The translations under genes were made by a program, and so were the position numbers. The notes beneath the pieces were generated by a model that saw nothing but the letters and a program-made list of their open reading frames with translations, had not been told where the DNA came from and made no database searches. Shown in pieces: positions 1 to 8,656 of a stretch of DNA of 64,000 nt. Each line of letters starts with the position of its first letter. Position 1 is the stretch's first letter. The stretch is from Niabella sp. (lineage in GTDB: Bacteria; Bacteroidota; Bacteroidia; Chitinophagales; Chitinophagaceae), in NCBI GenBank assembly GCA_017744715.1, contig JAGIAT010000004.1:471612-535611 (forward strand), given 5' to 3'.

Positions 1-923
1 TAGATAATGGCATAGTCTCCGCCCACATCTTCGCGCTGTACGAAAACGCTCTTCACATCCATATCAGCAATAATGTCGATCGCTTCTTCATCCAGCACCA
101 CATCCCGCTCCATCACGATCTCATTCCGCTCAATGGAAACCACTTCACCGGTATCTTCATCTACGAAATCTTCTACCCAGGTGCGTAAAACCCGTGCAGC
201 AAGGCGTTTGCCCAGTTGCTTTTCCAGCGATTTACGGTCGCCGGGAACTTCATCGGCCATACCAAACAGCTCCAGGATATCCTTATCGGTTTCATAGCCG
301 ATGGAACGCAGCAGTGTGGTAACCGGGAATTTTTTCTTACGGTCGATATACGCATACATCACGTTATTGATGTCGGTAGCAAATTCCATCCAGGATCCTT
401 TAAAAGGAATCACACGGGCAGAATAGATCTTCGTTCCGTTCGGGTGTACAGACTGGCCAAAGAATACCCCGGGAGAACGATGCAGCTGCGAAACCACTAC
501 GCGCTCCGCACCGTTGATCACAAAGGTACCGCGGGGCGTCATGTAAGGAATATTTCCCAGAAATACGTCCTGTACAATGGTTTGGAAATCCACATGCTCT
601 TCATCATTACAGCTCAGCCGCAGCTTTGCCTTCAGGGGCACCGCATAGGTCAGTCCGCGCTCCATACATTCATCGATCGAGTAGCGGGGCGGATCGATAA
701 AGTAATCCAGAAACTCCAGTACAAAGATATTGCGGGTGTCAGTGATGGGGAAGTTGTCCTTAAATACCCGGAACAGGCCCTCAATATTGCGTTTGTCTGG
801 TGTGGTTTCTAATTGGAAAAATTCCTTAAAGGATTGAATCTGAACTTCCAGAAGATCGGGTGTTTCAGCTAAATGCTTGATCTTTCCGAAATTTACTCTT
901 GAATTCACTTTTGTTGATGACAT
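1..923 (-). CDS. rpoB: RNA polymerase beta subunit, N-terminal part (runs off the window)
   Basis: Beta subunit of DNA-dependent RNA polymerase. The minus strand from the ATG at 923-921 reads [20 protein letters not shown] and continues open for about 307 residues to position 1. Recognisable family stretches include the N-terminal 'SFKEFF', '[14 protein letters not shown]', '[25 protein letters not shown]' region split here as '[14 protein letters not shown]' and '[10 protein letters not shown]', and '[12 protein letters not shown]' of the beta lobe/protrusion. Only the first quarter of the gene is present. Its usual partner rplL is about 7.7 kb upstream and separated by a terminator, so this copy must rely on its own promoter (a candidate element is at 1069-1076). 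The identification is certain; the regulation is inferred. Confidence 0.97.
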   Translation of the reverse strand, partial: MSSTKVNSRVNFGKIKHLAETPDLLEVQIQSFKEFFQLETTPDKRNIEGLFRVFKDNFPITDTRNIFVLEFLDYFIDPPRYSIDECMERGLTYAVPLKAKLRLSCNDEEHVDFQTIVQDVFLGNIPYMTPRGTFVINGAERVVVSQLHRSPGVFFGQSVHPNGTKIYSARVIPFKGSWMEFATDINNVMYAYIDRKKKFPVTTLLRSIGYETDKDILELFGMADEVPGDRKSLEKQLGKRLAARVLRTWVEDFVDEDTGEVVSIERNEIVMERDVVLDEEAIDIIADMDVKSVFVQREDVGGDYAII

Positions 924-1068
924 ATGTTATAAACCCGGTTTTTTAATGATTGATCAGGTACAAAACAAGAACAGGATTACTTTTATTGCTAAAAGAAATC
1001 CATTGAAATTCAATTACATGAACCTATTTTGTTTAATCAATTTTTTATTGGCCAAAATAAAAGGAAGG

Positions 1069-1076
1069 CAAAGTTA
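1069..1076 (-). promoter_or_regulatory. Candidate -7 element upstream of rpoB
   Basis: The minus strand reads TAACTTTG, an exact match to the Bacteroidota -7 consensus TAnnTTTG, 146 bp before the rpoB start. I see no good TTTG at the expected -33 distance, so the call is moderate. The rest of 924-1286 holds no believable gene. It is the natural place for rpoB control because the upstream gene ends in a hairpin at 1287-1312. Confidence 0.45.
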
Positions 1077-1286
1077 AGGAAAACTTTGAAAAGAAGAAAA
1101 CTTCTCACAAGAATATTGCCAGATCCTGACATTTCTAAAAATTTATTGGAAAAGTTGCAGGCATCAGCACGCCGGTTTTCCGTTATTTTTTTGCAGGGGA
1201 ACAGCTTCAAATATATAAATAATTGATTGTCAATCAAGGCCCTTGCGTTGCCGGCCCCCTTTAAAAAGTACCGTATGATGCAAGAA

Positions 1287-1312
1287 GCAGGTCCGGGTGT
1301 TCCCGGACCTGC
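1287..1312 (-). terminator. Hairpin after the small surface protein gene
   Basis: An 11-bp perfect stem (GCAGGTCCGGG / CCCGGACCTGC) with a 4-nt loop lies 60 bp past the stop of the gene ending at 1373. The U-tract on the minus strand is poor (TTCTTGC), so it may be a weak or bidirectional terminator. It sits between this gene pair and rpoB. Confidence 0.6.
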
Positions 1313-1372
1313 TCAATATTTCCGGAATCAGCTGTTTACTGAGTTCCGGTTTCCAAACTGCAATAAAGGTGT

Positions 1373-2383
1373 TTATTCTGCAACCACTTTTACCACTTTT
1401 GAATAATTTACGGTAGTGCCGTCTTTATTCACCTGGCCGATTCTTACAAAGGTGGTCGGATACTGATCCAGTTTATCCAGGTCCCGGTCTTCTTTGCGGC
1501 AACCGATACCTATGGTGATCAGCAATACCAGAGAGCCCAGCATCGCTCCTTTTCTGGCACGTTTTGCCGAAACAACCACGGAGATCACCAGCAGCGCCAT
1601 GATGGCCAGCTGCAGCGGGGAAAAACCAAACTTAGCCGCTATTTCCTGCCAGCTCTTGCTGTAGGTGTATTTGATCTGCTCGCTGGAATTGCCATCGGCC
1701 GCCTGGGTGCTTACCTGATCAATTTCAACAAATGTTTCGCCGTCTTTAGATGCCTCGATGATAAAGGATTTATTGTTCTTTTCGGAGAAGGTTTCCCAGT
1801 CAACCTTCAGTTTTCCGCCGGTAAAGCTGGCACTGGTAAATCCGAAAGCCACGGGCAATGCGCCGTCGGTATAGGTGTAGGCAGAAACGTTGTCATTAAC
1901 CTGGTCGGCATTTCCCCCGATACCAGGCTGCACATTTACATTGGCCCCATTTCCGGTTTTCGCTTGTGCCTCTGCTGGTGTAGACGCCTGAATAAAAACT
2001 ACATCGATGATAACAGGGCCGCCAACCGGGTTCATAACATCTGTTGACGCGGGTATGATTTTATTTTGAACGCCTGTGATTGTTTTTGTACCTGCATTAT
2101 AGGTCCAGTCGAAATAGTCTGCACCAGCTCCTGTTATCTGCGGTACACCAGCATTTAGCACCGGAGCCAGTCTATTCAGGGTTACTTTTATACTTGTGCT
2201 GGTGGGTACCATTCCTAACTGGCCATCTCCAAGGTTCTGAAAATTGAAACTGAATTTTCCCGGGCCATTTAGCAGACCGGGAGCTGGCGTTACTGTAGCC
2301 CCCACAACGGCAGGATCGGCTGTTTGAGCAGAAACCGCATTTAATAGGGCCAACGCAAGGACAAGGGTGTAGATTTTTTTCAT
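1373..2383 (-). CDS. Secreted protein with a fibronectin-like domain interrupted by two membrane helices
   Basis: The start is set at the ATG at 2383 because it opens a clean signal peptide (MKKIYTLVLALALLNAVSAQ); an upstream extension of 15 residues is unlikely. Residues 21-170 are unrecognised. From residue ~176 (LPVAFGFTSASF) to ~242 the sequence matches the Bacteroidota surface-protein module that normally reads 'LPV..L.F.a....v.L.W.T.sE.nn..F.iE.S.DG..F..i'. Its expected last strands, 'FVRIGQVNKDGTTVNYSKVVKV', appear only at ~312-333, at the extreme C-terminus. Between them lie about 65 residues with two hydrophobic helices (256-274 and 280-295, the second ending IGIGC) separated by a basic AKRARKG turn. 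The gene follows the large surface protein by 79 bp on the same strand, so the two probably form an operon. Function unknown. Confidence 0.8.
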   Translation of the reverse strand: MKKIYTLVLALALLNAVSAQTADPAVVGATVTPAPGLLNGPGKFSFNFQNLGDGQLGMVPTSTSIKVTLNRLAPVLNAGVPQITGAGADYFDWTYNAGTKTITGVQNKIIPASTDVMNPVGGPVIIDVVFIQASTPAEAQAKTGNGANVNVQPGIGGNADQVNDNVSAYTYTDGALPVAFGFTSASFTGGKLKVDWETFSEKNNKSFIIEASKDGETFVEIDQVSTQAADGNSSEQIKYTYSKSWQEIAAKFGFSPLQLAIMALLVISVVVSAKRARKGAMLGSLVLLITIGIGCRKEDRDLDKLDQYPTTFVRIGQVNKDGTTVNYSKVVKVVAE

Positions 2384-2462
2384 ATTAAATTCATTTTTGT
2401 TTGTCATCAGCAGGATTTCCCTGCACACTGTTGAATGGATCTTTTAAAACTTCTATATTCTA

Positions 2463-5400
2463 TTACTGATTACTGTACTGAATGGTTTCCGTATCGCTAT
2501 TGTTGCCGGCCGCGGAATCTCCTCCGGAACCTCCGAAAATATTTACGATAATGTTATCTGTTCCGGAAGCGCTTCCCCCGTTGAAGACGGCGGTGCAACC
2601 AAAGGCCGAAGCAGCTAATCCTGCAATCACGGTCTTAGCATTGGTACCTCCCAGTTTAAACACATGGTTCAGCTGACCAGCATCCAGGCCCATATATGTC
2701 CAGTCTGCATTCTGTACCGGCTGCCCGGAGATCGTGGTCAATGCAGGTGCATATGGATCCAATGTATAGTTTGGAGATTTGGGAATACGTACGTAAACGG
2801 CTGATCCGTTGGTAGGTGTATTATTCACCGTATATACAACGATTCTTAAGCTTACCGTTTGCGTTCCGGTTACCTGCGATGGCTCTGCGGCTACACTCAG
2901 CGACAAATCCACACCGGAAGCTGCAGTATACACATACAGGGTTGCAGTTGCGCTATTGCCTTTATCATCTTGAATCTCGTAGGCAAACCGTGCGGTACCG
3001 CTGAAGCCTGCTTTGGGTGTAAAGGTATATGCTCCATTTGGACCTACAGTAAACGCACCAAATGTTGGGTCGGTAACCGTTTGCTGGGTCACCGTTTGTA
3101 CATCGCCTGCATCCGGATCGATATCATTGTCTTTTACATTTCCGGATACTGCAACACCCGCTTTTGTCATTGCAAAATCATCTGTCGCTGTGATGGTATT
3201 TAAAGTTGCAGGTTTTACTTCTACAATCACAAAGGCATAACCGCAAAGATTGGTACCCGGCGTTTCACATACTTTGTATACAACGGTATCCCTACCTATA
3301 AAGCCTTCTGCGGGGGTGTACTGGAGTTTGTTGCCAGCCATGGTAGCCGTACCATTAGAGCCCTGCTTAAATACTTCCGGGGTACCCAGGGTACCTCCCT
3401 GGTTGCCGGCATGATCGTTCAGCAGTATATCCACTGTAACAGGAGCCCCTGCGTTGGTGGCGGCAATATCCGTATTCGCAATGGGCGGGTTGGTTGTAAT
3501 GGACGGATCTGTAACATTAATGGTAAGATTTTGTGCTTCGGTATTGGTTCCGCTGGTAACCGTAATACTGTAGCTGTAGGAACCGGGAGCGGTAGCAACA
3601 AAAGTATAATTGCCGCTTCCATCGGCGTTCAGCGTAAGCGTTCCACCCGAAGGATTGGGCAGACCATCCGCGCCATTTACAGCCACTGCATCGCTGTAGG
3701 TTGTGCCTGCAGGAACTTTATCGTTGGTAGCCACAGAACCGCTTACGGGTTTATTCACTATGGTATAGTTGATATCCGGGTTCGTTTTTAAAACCGAACA
3801 GTTAAGTCCTGGTGTGCCTGGCACTACATAACGGGTATCGATAGCGGCCCCAAATACGTCCAGGGTACGGGGAAGTCCTACATCTACCAGTCCGCCTGCA
3901 GAGATCTGGATCTCATCAAAATTTTGCGTGGTGATGAAACCAACGGTTCTGATACCATGATCATTCCCAAGGAGCGGCAGCAGGGCTGTTAATCCAAGGA
4001 GCTGAGCCCCGGTCTTTGTTTCCACCTGCTGTGCCACGCCATTTGCATCTCTTTTATAAGTGGTGATCCGAATCATCTTCAGCAGGTTTGCCAGCACCAG
4101 CGGGCTGTTGCCATTTTCCCGTACAAGGAATCCGGCAAATACCCCGGCAGGGAAAACAGAGTTACCTGCAGCCACAGCAACAGAACCTTGCGCCGCCACG
4201 TTGCCTACAAGCTGTATGCGTGTAAAGTCTGTAAGAGAAGGCGTAACCACATTCCAGGGATCGATTACCGCATTCACGGCGCTCACCGCACCGGAGAAAC
4301 CGGTCTTGGTTCCATCAACCACCACATCAAAACCATTTTGCCCGGATGTAAGCACGGTAGTCGTATTACAAGGCAGCGGTTTGAGACAACTGTTATCCTG
4401 CATTACAAAATCATATATTTTCATAGTGCCCAGCACATTTGCGCCCACTGTTTTATTTACGATCATCTTCACCTCATCAAACTGAGTGGCAGCAATGATG
4501 CCCACAGGAAGGCGTGAAGACTGACCCAGAAGGCCGGTAGATACACCCGCCAGTAATGCACTTCCTGAGGTAGACTGAACAACCGTGCCGTTATTGAGCA
4601 ACTGGATGGTTATTAATCCAGCTACATTTACATCGAGCAAAGTGGGCAGTTCAATATCAAAGCCCGCATAGGTACCCTTGGGATATTTATTCAATGCATC
4701 TTTTACAGCTACCGAGTGTGCTGTAAGCGCCGCAATGGTAAAATCCATTGTGGCAAAAGTAGCCGCGTTACCATCTATAATATTATCGTAAGAAGCTGAA
4801 GTGCTCAGGAGGTTCAGGTTTACAGCTCCTGAAACACCGGTATTTGCTGCATCAATATAAAGGGGTTTGGCAACGGATGAAACGCGGGTAAGTGTATTAC
4901 ACACGAGGGGGGCACCCGCACAGAACTGCTTGATAACAGCGGAGTATACCGATGTAGTACCAAGATCCACATTTAAAGGCTGGGTAATGGTATAACGAAT
5001 TTCATCAAATTCCTGTGTGGTTACAAAACCAATCGTAGACCTGCTGCTACCCGATAAGAGCGGTGCAGAAAGCAACAACTGGCTACCTGTCCGGCTCTCT
5101 TTTTGTACACCATCCAGGTAGGTGGTAATAGTGGAATTAGAGAGCAAACCGAGTTCCGCCAGGGAACCGTTGGATACTTCAACGCCGGCAAAATACCCTC
5201 CGGGATGACTGATAGCACCCGGGGCGCCTGCCTCTTTTACCGAAACATACGCTGAGGTCAATACCCCAACCGGCAGCCGGATCGTTGTTGCATTATTGGT
5301 ATTGGCATCTACTACGTTACCCGGATCTGAAAAGATACTTCCTAACAGGCTTACAGTTGCAACGCCGGTAGTACCGGTAAGTACCGTAGCAGGATAAGCG

Positions 5401-6059
5401 TTTTGTACCAACGGCGTTGTTGTATTACAAACGGGAACGGGTCCTGCCTGGGGACGCAGCAACTCTGCATAATAGACACTTCTCGAAGTAGCCACTCCCA
5501 CTACATTAAAGGTGATCCGCACCTTGTCGAATGCAGATTGCTTTGTAATAAAACCAACTTTTGTCTTTCCTCCACCTAATAGTGAAACGGCGAGTACCGA
5601 ACCATCTGCTGTGTAACTCTCTTTTTCCACTCCTCCGAGGTAGGTGGTAACGGTAACGGTATTACTAAGATCCAGCACACCAAAATCATCAATTACAAAA
5701 CCAGCGTAGGACCCTACGGGATATACATCGGAGCCTGTTGCGTTGGGGTCATTTACCTCTAACCAGGCCTGGGTTAAACTACCCAGGGATACCACGCTGG
5801 TCCAGGTAGCCTTATTGGTCAGATCCGCATCGATAGCATTAGCCGCCGGACTTGTCCATCCGTGAACCAATATCACACCACTGCTGTTTTGCGTAGTAAG
5901 TGCCCTGCCGCCGGTATTGACCAGGGGAGTAAACTGGTTTACCGGTACAGAGGACGCCTGTCCGTAAGCATTGGAGCCATTGGCTAAAATAATTGCTAAT
6001 AGTAAGACGCATAAAGCAGCCTTTTTAAGTACAATTTCAAGAGGTTGATTGGTTCTCAT
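2463..6059 (-). CDS. Large secreted surface protein: four tandem modules plus Ig-like/cadherin-like domains
   Basis: 1198 residues with an N-terminal signal peptide (about residues 1-34, ending in AYGQA). The first ~750 residues are four diverged copies of a module of about 180 residues. Each copy carries a 'G.YAGF' stretch, a 'T.YL.GV..ES' stretch and a closing 'GFIT.Q.FDE..I'. Copies 2-4 each begin with CNT. The rest looks like bacterial Ig-like repeats: one with 'G..T..ADGSGNYTF', one with 'DILLNDHAGNQGG' and 'YTPAEGFIGRDTVVYKVCE', and one with 'VKDNDIDPDAGD' and 'YTFTPKAGFSGTARFAYE'. These are Ca-binding, cadherin-like folds typical of outer-surface adhesins. There is no obvious T9SS C-terminal domain. 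It is paired with the gene at 1373-2383. Role in adhesion or surface-layer structure is inferred only. Confidence 0.85.
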   Translation of the reverse strand: MRTNQPLEIVLKKAALCVLLLAIILANGSNAYGQASSVPVNQFTPLVNTGGRALTTQNSSGVILVHGWTSPAANAIDADLTNKATWTSVVSLGSLTQAWLEVNDPNATGSDVYPVGSYAGFVIDDFGVLDLSNTVTVTTYLGGVEKESYTADGSVLAVSLLGGGKTKVGFITKQSAFDKVRITFNVVGVATSRSVYYAELLRPQAGPVPVCNTTTPLVQNAYPATVLTGTTGVATVSLLGSIFSDPGNVVDANTNNATTIRLPVGVLTSAYVSVKEAGAPGAISHPGGYFAGVEVSNGSLAELGLLSNSTITTYLDGVQKESRTGSQLLLSAPLLSGSSRSTIGFVTTQEFDEIRYTITQPLNVDLGTTSVYSAVIKQFCAGAPLVCNTLTRVSSVAKPLYIDAANTGVSGAVNLNLLSTSASYDNIIDGNAATFATMDFTIAALTAHSVAVKDALNKYPKGTYAGFDIELPTLLDVNVAGLITIQLLNNGTVVQSTSGSALLAGVSTGLLGQSSRLPVGIIAATQFDEVKMIVNKTVGANVLGTMKIYDFVMQDNSCLKPLPCNTTTVLTSGQNGFDVVVDGTKTGFSGAVSAVNAVIDPWNVVTPSLTDFTRIQLVGNVAAQGSVAVAAGNSVFPAGVFAGFLVRENGNSPLVLANLLKMIRITTYKRDANGVAQQVETKTGAQLLGLTALLPLLGNDHGIRTVGFITTQNFDEIQISAGGLVDVGLPRTLDVFGAAIDTRYVVPGTPGLNCSVLKTNPDINYTIVNKPVSGSVATNDKVPAGTTYSDAVAVNGADGLPNPSGGTLTLNADGSGNYTFVATAPGSYSYSITVTSGTNTEAQNLTINVTDPSITTNPPIANTDIAATNAGAPVTVDILLNDHAGNQGGTLGTPEVFKQGSNGTATMAGNKLQYTPAEGFIGRDTVVYKVCETPGTNLCGYAFVIVEVKPATLNTITATDDFAMTKAGVAVSGNVKDNDIDPDAGDVQTVTQQTVTDPTFGAFTVGPNGAYTFTPKAGFSGTARFAYEIQDDKGNSATATLYVYTAASGVDLSLSVAAEPSQVTGTQTVSLRIVVYTVNNTPTNGSAVYVRIPKSPNYTLDPYAPALTTISGQPVQNADWTYMGLDAGQLNHVFKLGGTNAKTVIAGLAASAFGCTAVFNGGSASGTDNIIVNIFGGSGGDSAAGNNSDTETIQYSNQ

Positions 6060-6435
6060 AATAGATATATTTTATACTCCCGGGCAACACAAAGACCGGG
6101 TATCTTTTAAATACAAAAACACCATACAATGCTGTCCGGGCGCATAATACAGCACATCACCTCCCAGGGTGACATACAGATCACTTTGCCTGATACAGCA
6201 CATTACTTGGCAGCCCTGGTAACAGGACATAGCCGTAAATTGATATGTCGACTCTATGTATTCACGTTAGCCGGTTTTGAGTAATCCAAAAACACAGCGC
6301 TTTGGTGCACACATTCACAAAACCTGATGAAGAATAACATTTACTAAAGGGCCTTCTTCACTTGAGCTATCACAGTGTGGAAAATTTAGTAGTTTTTTAA
6401 TAGTTAAAGTAGGTTTACAATGCAATAGCTGGAAG

Positions 6436-6500
6436 TAAAGATAAACTTCCAAATGTCAATAAACCAAATTTTGTTAAATTTTTTTTTATGAATATCTTTT
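6436..6500. promoter_or_regulatory. Face-to-face divergent promoters between the surface protein and comEA-like genes
   Basis: On the minus strand, TTTG (6468-6465), 21 nt, then TATCTTTA (6443-6436) fits the Bacteroidota sigma-A pattern and would serve the gene starting at 6059, with a long leader of about 370 nt. On the plus strand, TTTG (6470-6473), 19 nt, then TATCTTTT (6493-6500) would serve the gene at 6552. The two -33 elements lie back to back in CCAAATTTTGTT. The rest of 6060-6551 shows no gene. Confidence 0.45.
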
Positions 6501-6551
6501 TCATTATATTTAGAAAACACCATCCTTTAACCAATGCTAAAATGTTAATCT

Positions 6552-7499
6552 ATGAACGCGTACTTGCGATTTTCAAAAAAAGAGTTAGCGGGTTTACTGC
6601 TATTCATTATTGTAATACTGCTTTTTGCTGTACAGCCTTTTATTCATACCACAGCAAATCACAAGCGGCCGGATGCCGCTTCAGGAGCGGCTTTCAGCAA
6701 GATCATCAGTACATTTGAAGCTGCTGAAAATCATGACAAGCCGGATGAGATGCGGTCATCATCCAATACCTATTCTTATTCAAAACGGGTATATGCTTCC
6801 TCCACAAAAAGTACACTTTTTAAATTTGATCCGAACACGCTGGATGCAGCAGGCTGGCTGCAACTGGGATTGCGGGAACGCACCGTACAAACCATTATCC
6901 GCTACCGGAATAAAGGAGGCCGCTTCCGGAAGCCGGACGACCTGCAGAAAATTTATGGATTGCACAGGGATGAATTTGAACGGATCAAACCTTATGTGGT
7001 TCTGTCCACCCTTCCCTACCAGGTTGTTGATGCTACACCTGCTTTTTCAGCGGCCCGCAAAACGTTTATGCGTTCAGCACTGCAACCGATCGATATTAAC
7101 ACAGCCGATACTACTGCTTATAAAGCCCTTTATGGTATTGGCAGCCGGCTGGCTGCAAGGATCGTTCATTACCGTGAAAAACTGGGCGGCTTTTACAATA
7201 TCGGGCAGGTGGGAGAAACCTATGGTGTTCCGGATTCGACCTTTCAGAAAATAAAGCCGCTGTTGCTTTTAAAAAATCCGGAGCTCCGTAAGCTCAACAT
7301 CAATACGGCCTCCTATGAAGAATTGAATGCACATCCCTATATCAGCAGCAAGCTGGCCTACCTGGTTGTTAAGCACCGAAAAATCGCTCCCATTGCTTCC
7401 ACAGAAGCATTGCAAGCCCTGGTAGCCCAAACCAATGATGTGTTTGAGAAGCTGGAACCGTATATCCAGTTAAACGCCACTGAGGCGCTGAAACACTAA
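6552..7499 (+). CDS. ComEA-like membrane protein with three helix-hairpin-helix domains
   Basis: 315 residues. An N-terminal transmembrane helix (about 14-32, LAGLLLFIIVILLFAVQPF) anchors the protein. A linker then leads to three helix-hairpin-helix units: around 92-145 (FDPNTLDAAGWLQLG... RTVQTIIRYRNKGG), 178-240 (IDINTADTTAYKALYGIG... AARIVHYREKLGG) and 248-306 (LNINTASYEELNAHPYI). The '[ID]N.A....L..IpgIg...A..Iv.yR...G.F' pattern is the ComEA double-stranded-DNA-binding signature. In Firmicutes ComEA binds DNA for uptake; in Bacteroidota this three-HhH form is common and its role is not settled. The last eight residues (NATEALKH) and the stop are encoded by the first unit of the repeat array that begins at 7476. 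Confidence 0.85.
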   Translation: MNAYLRFSKKELAGLLLFIIVILLFAVQPFIHTTANHKRPDAASGAAFSKIISTFEAAENHDKPDEMRSSSNTYSYSKRVYASSTKSTLFKFDPNTLDAAGWLQLGLRERTVQTIIRYRNKGGRFRKPDDLQKIYGLHRDEFERIKPYVVLSTLPYQVVDATPAFSAARKTFMRSALQPIDINTADTTAYKALYGIGSRLAARIVHYREKLGGFYNIGQVGETYGVPDSTFQKIKPLLLLKNPELRKLNINTASYEELNAHPYISSKLAYLVVKHRKIAPIASTEALQALVAQTNDVFEKLEPYIQLNATEALKH

Positions 7500-7845
7500 A
7501 GATTTAGAACGCTCCAAATAGCAACTCTAAAAAATAAATCAGCGCTTCTGCGTTTCTGTGGCAAACAAAAGCCACTGAGGCGCTGAAACACCAAAGGTTT
7601 AGAACGCTCCAAATAGCAACCCGAAAAAATCAGCGCCTCAGTGTTTCTGCGGCAAACAAAAAGCCACTGAGGCGCTGAAACACCAAAGGCTTAGAGCGCT
7701 TCAAATAGCAACCCGAAAAAATCAGCGCTTCTGTGTTTCTGCGGCAAACAAACGCCACTGAGGCACTGAAACACCGAAGGTTTAGAACGCTTCAAATAGC
7801 AACCCGAAAAAATCAGCGCCTCAGTGCTTCTGCGGCAAACAAAAA
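7476..7845 (+). repeat. Tandem hairpin repeat array, left half (4 units)
   Basis: Four head-to-tail units of 91-95 bp begin at 7476, 7571, 7663 and 7754. Each opens with GCCACTGAGGC(G/A)CTGAAACA, continues (T/C)AAAGGTTTAGAACGCT(C/T)CA AATAGCAACCC, then an A-run, and closes with TCAGCGC(C/T)TC(A/T)GTG.TTCTGCGGC. The closing part is an imperfect reverse complement of the opening part (CACTGAGGCGCTGA against TCAGCGCCTCAGTG), so every unit can fold as a long hairpin. The first unit overlaps the 3' end of the comEA-like gene. The units are contiguous with no spacers. Confidence 0.95.
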
Positions 7846-7854
7846 AATAACATT

Positions 7855-8253
7855 ATGAACAACAACAACTTTACACCTGAAGCTTACCCCCTCCAGTGGG
7901 AAACCGATATCATCATAAAATATGGTCTTGAGGTTCATAAGATCCTTGGGGCTGGTTTCCTGGAAATCGTTTATAAAGACGCTTTCGAATATGAGTTCAG
8001 AAAGAACCGCATCCTTTATGAAAGGGAAAGGCAGTACCAAATACAGTATAAGGACATTATTTTGCCGCACTTCTTTCGTGCAGACTTCGTCCTGTTCAAC
8101 AGCGTTATTCTTGAAATAAAGGCCAGGGAAGGCAGCATAGCGGACGAAGACCTGGCGCAAACAATCAATTATCTGAAATGCTCCGGATGCAAAATAGGGT
8201 TGATCCTGAACTTTGGGAAAATGCGGCTACAGATCAGGCGGGTGATTTTTTAA
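7855..8253 (+). CDS. GxxExxY protein (PD-(D/E)XK nuclease fold)
   Basis: 132 residues. The signature GFLEIVY at residues 34-40 gives the family its name (GxxExxY). A later stretch, FRADFVLFNSVILEIKA, supplies D77, E87 and K89, the usual PD-(D/E)XK catalytic triad. The C-terminal 'QTINYLKCSGCKIGLILNFG' is the conserved family helix-strand. Length is normal for the family. The fold suggests a metal-dependent nuclease, but no substrate has been established. The gene is the only one between two blocks of four ~90-bp hairpin repeats and starts 10 bp after the last left unit. Members of this family are often seen beside such 'cactgaggc...' repeats, so gene and repeats probably form one element. No own promoter is obvious. 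Confidence 0.9.
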   Translation: MNNNNFTPEAYPLQWETDIIIKYGLEVHKILGAGFLEIVYKDAFEYEFRKNRILYERERQYQIQYKDIILPHFFRADFVLFNSVILEIKAREGSIADEDLAQTINYLKCSGCKIGLILNFGKMRLQIRRVIF

Positions 8254-8258
8254 TTGAA

Positions 8259-8610
8259 GCCACTGAGGCGCTGAAACACTGAAGGTTTAGAACGCTCCAA
8301 ATAACGGCCCTAAAAATCCCCCCCTGTGTTTCTGCGGCAAACAAACGCCACTGAGGCGCTGAAACACTGAAGGTTTAGGCACTCCAAATAGCAGCCCTAA
8401 AAAATCAGCGCTTCTGTGTTTCTGCGGCAAACAAAAAGCCACTGAGGCGCTGAAACACTAAAGGTTTAGGCACTCCAATAGCAGCCCGAAAAATTCAGCG
8501 CTTCTGTGCTTCTGCGGCAAACAAAAAGCCACTGAGGCACTGAAACACCAAAGGGTTAAGCACTCCAAATAGCGGCCCTAAAAAATCAGCGCCTCAGTGC
8601 TTCTGTGGCA
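8259..8610 (+). repeat. Tandem hairpin repeat array, right half (4 units)
   Basis: Four further units start at 8259, 8347, 8438 and 8528 (83-91 bp each), in the same orientation as the left block and beginning 6 bp after the GxxExxY stop codon. They share a sub-family difference: 'GGTTTAGGCACTCCAAATAGC' features in units 6 and 7 where the left block has 'AGAACGCTCC'. The last unit ends at TGTGGCA, 9 bp before the U-tract of the rplL terminator. Confidence 0.95.
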
Positions 8611-8618
8611 TCTTCTCC

Positions 8619-8656
8619 AAAAAAAAGTCCCATAAGATCCGAAGACCTTATGGGAC
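8619..8656 (-). terminator. Rho-independent terminator of the rplKAJL operon
   Basis: The minus strand reads GTCCCATAAGGTC, loop TTCG, GATCTTATGGGAC, followed by eight U (8626-8619). This is a near-perfect 13-bp stem with a stable UUCG tetraloop, placed 21 bp after the rplL stop. It should stop ribosomal-protein transcription from reaching rpoB. Confidence 0.92.

Noticed and set aside
7476..8610. CRISPR array
   Set aside because: The period is about 90 bp with contiguous similar units, no short constant repeat with unique spacers, and no cas genes.
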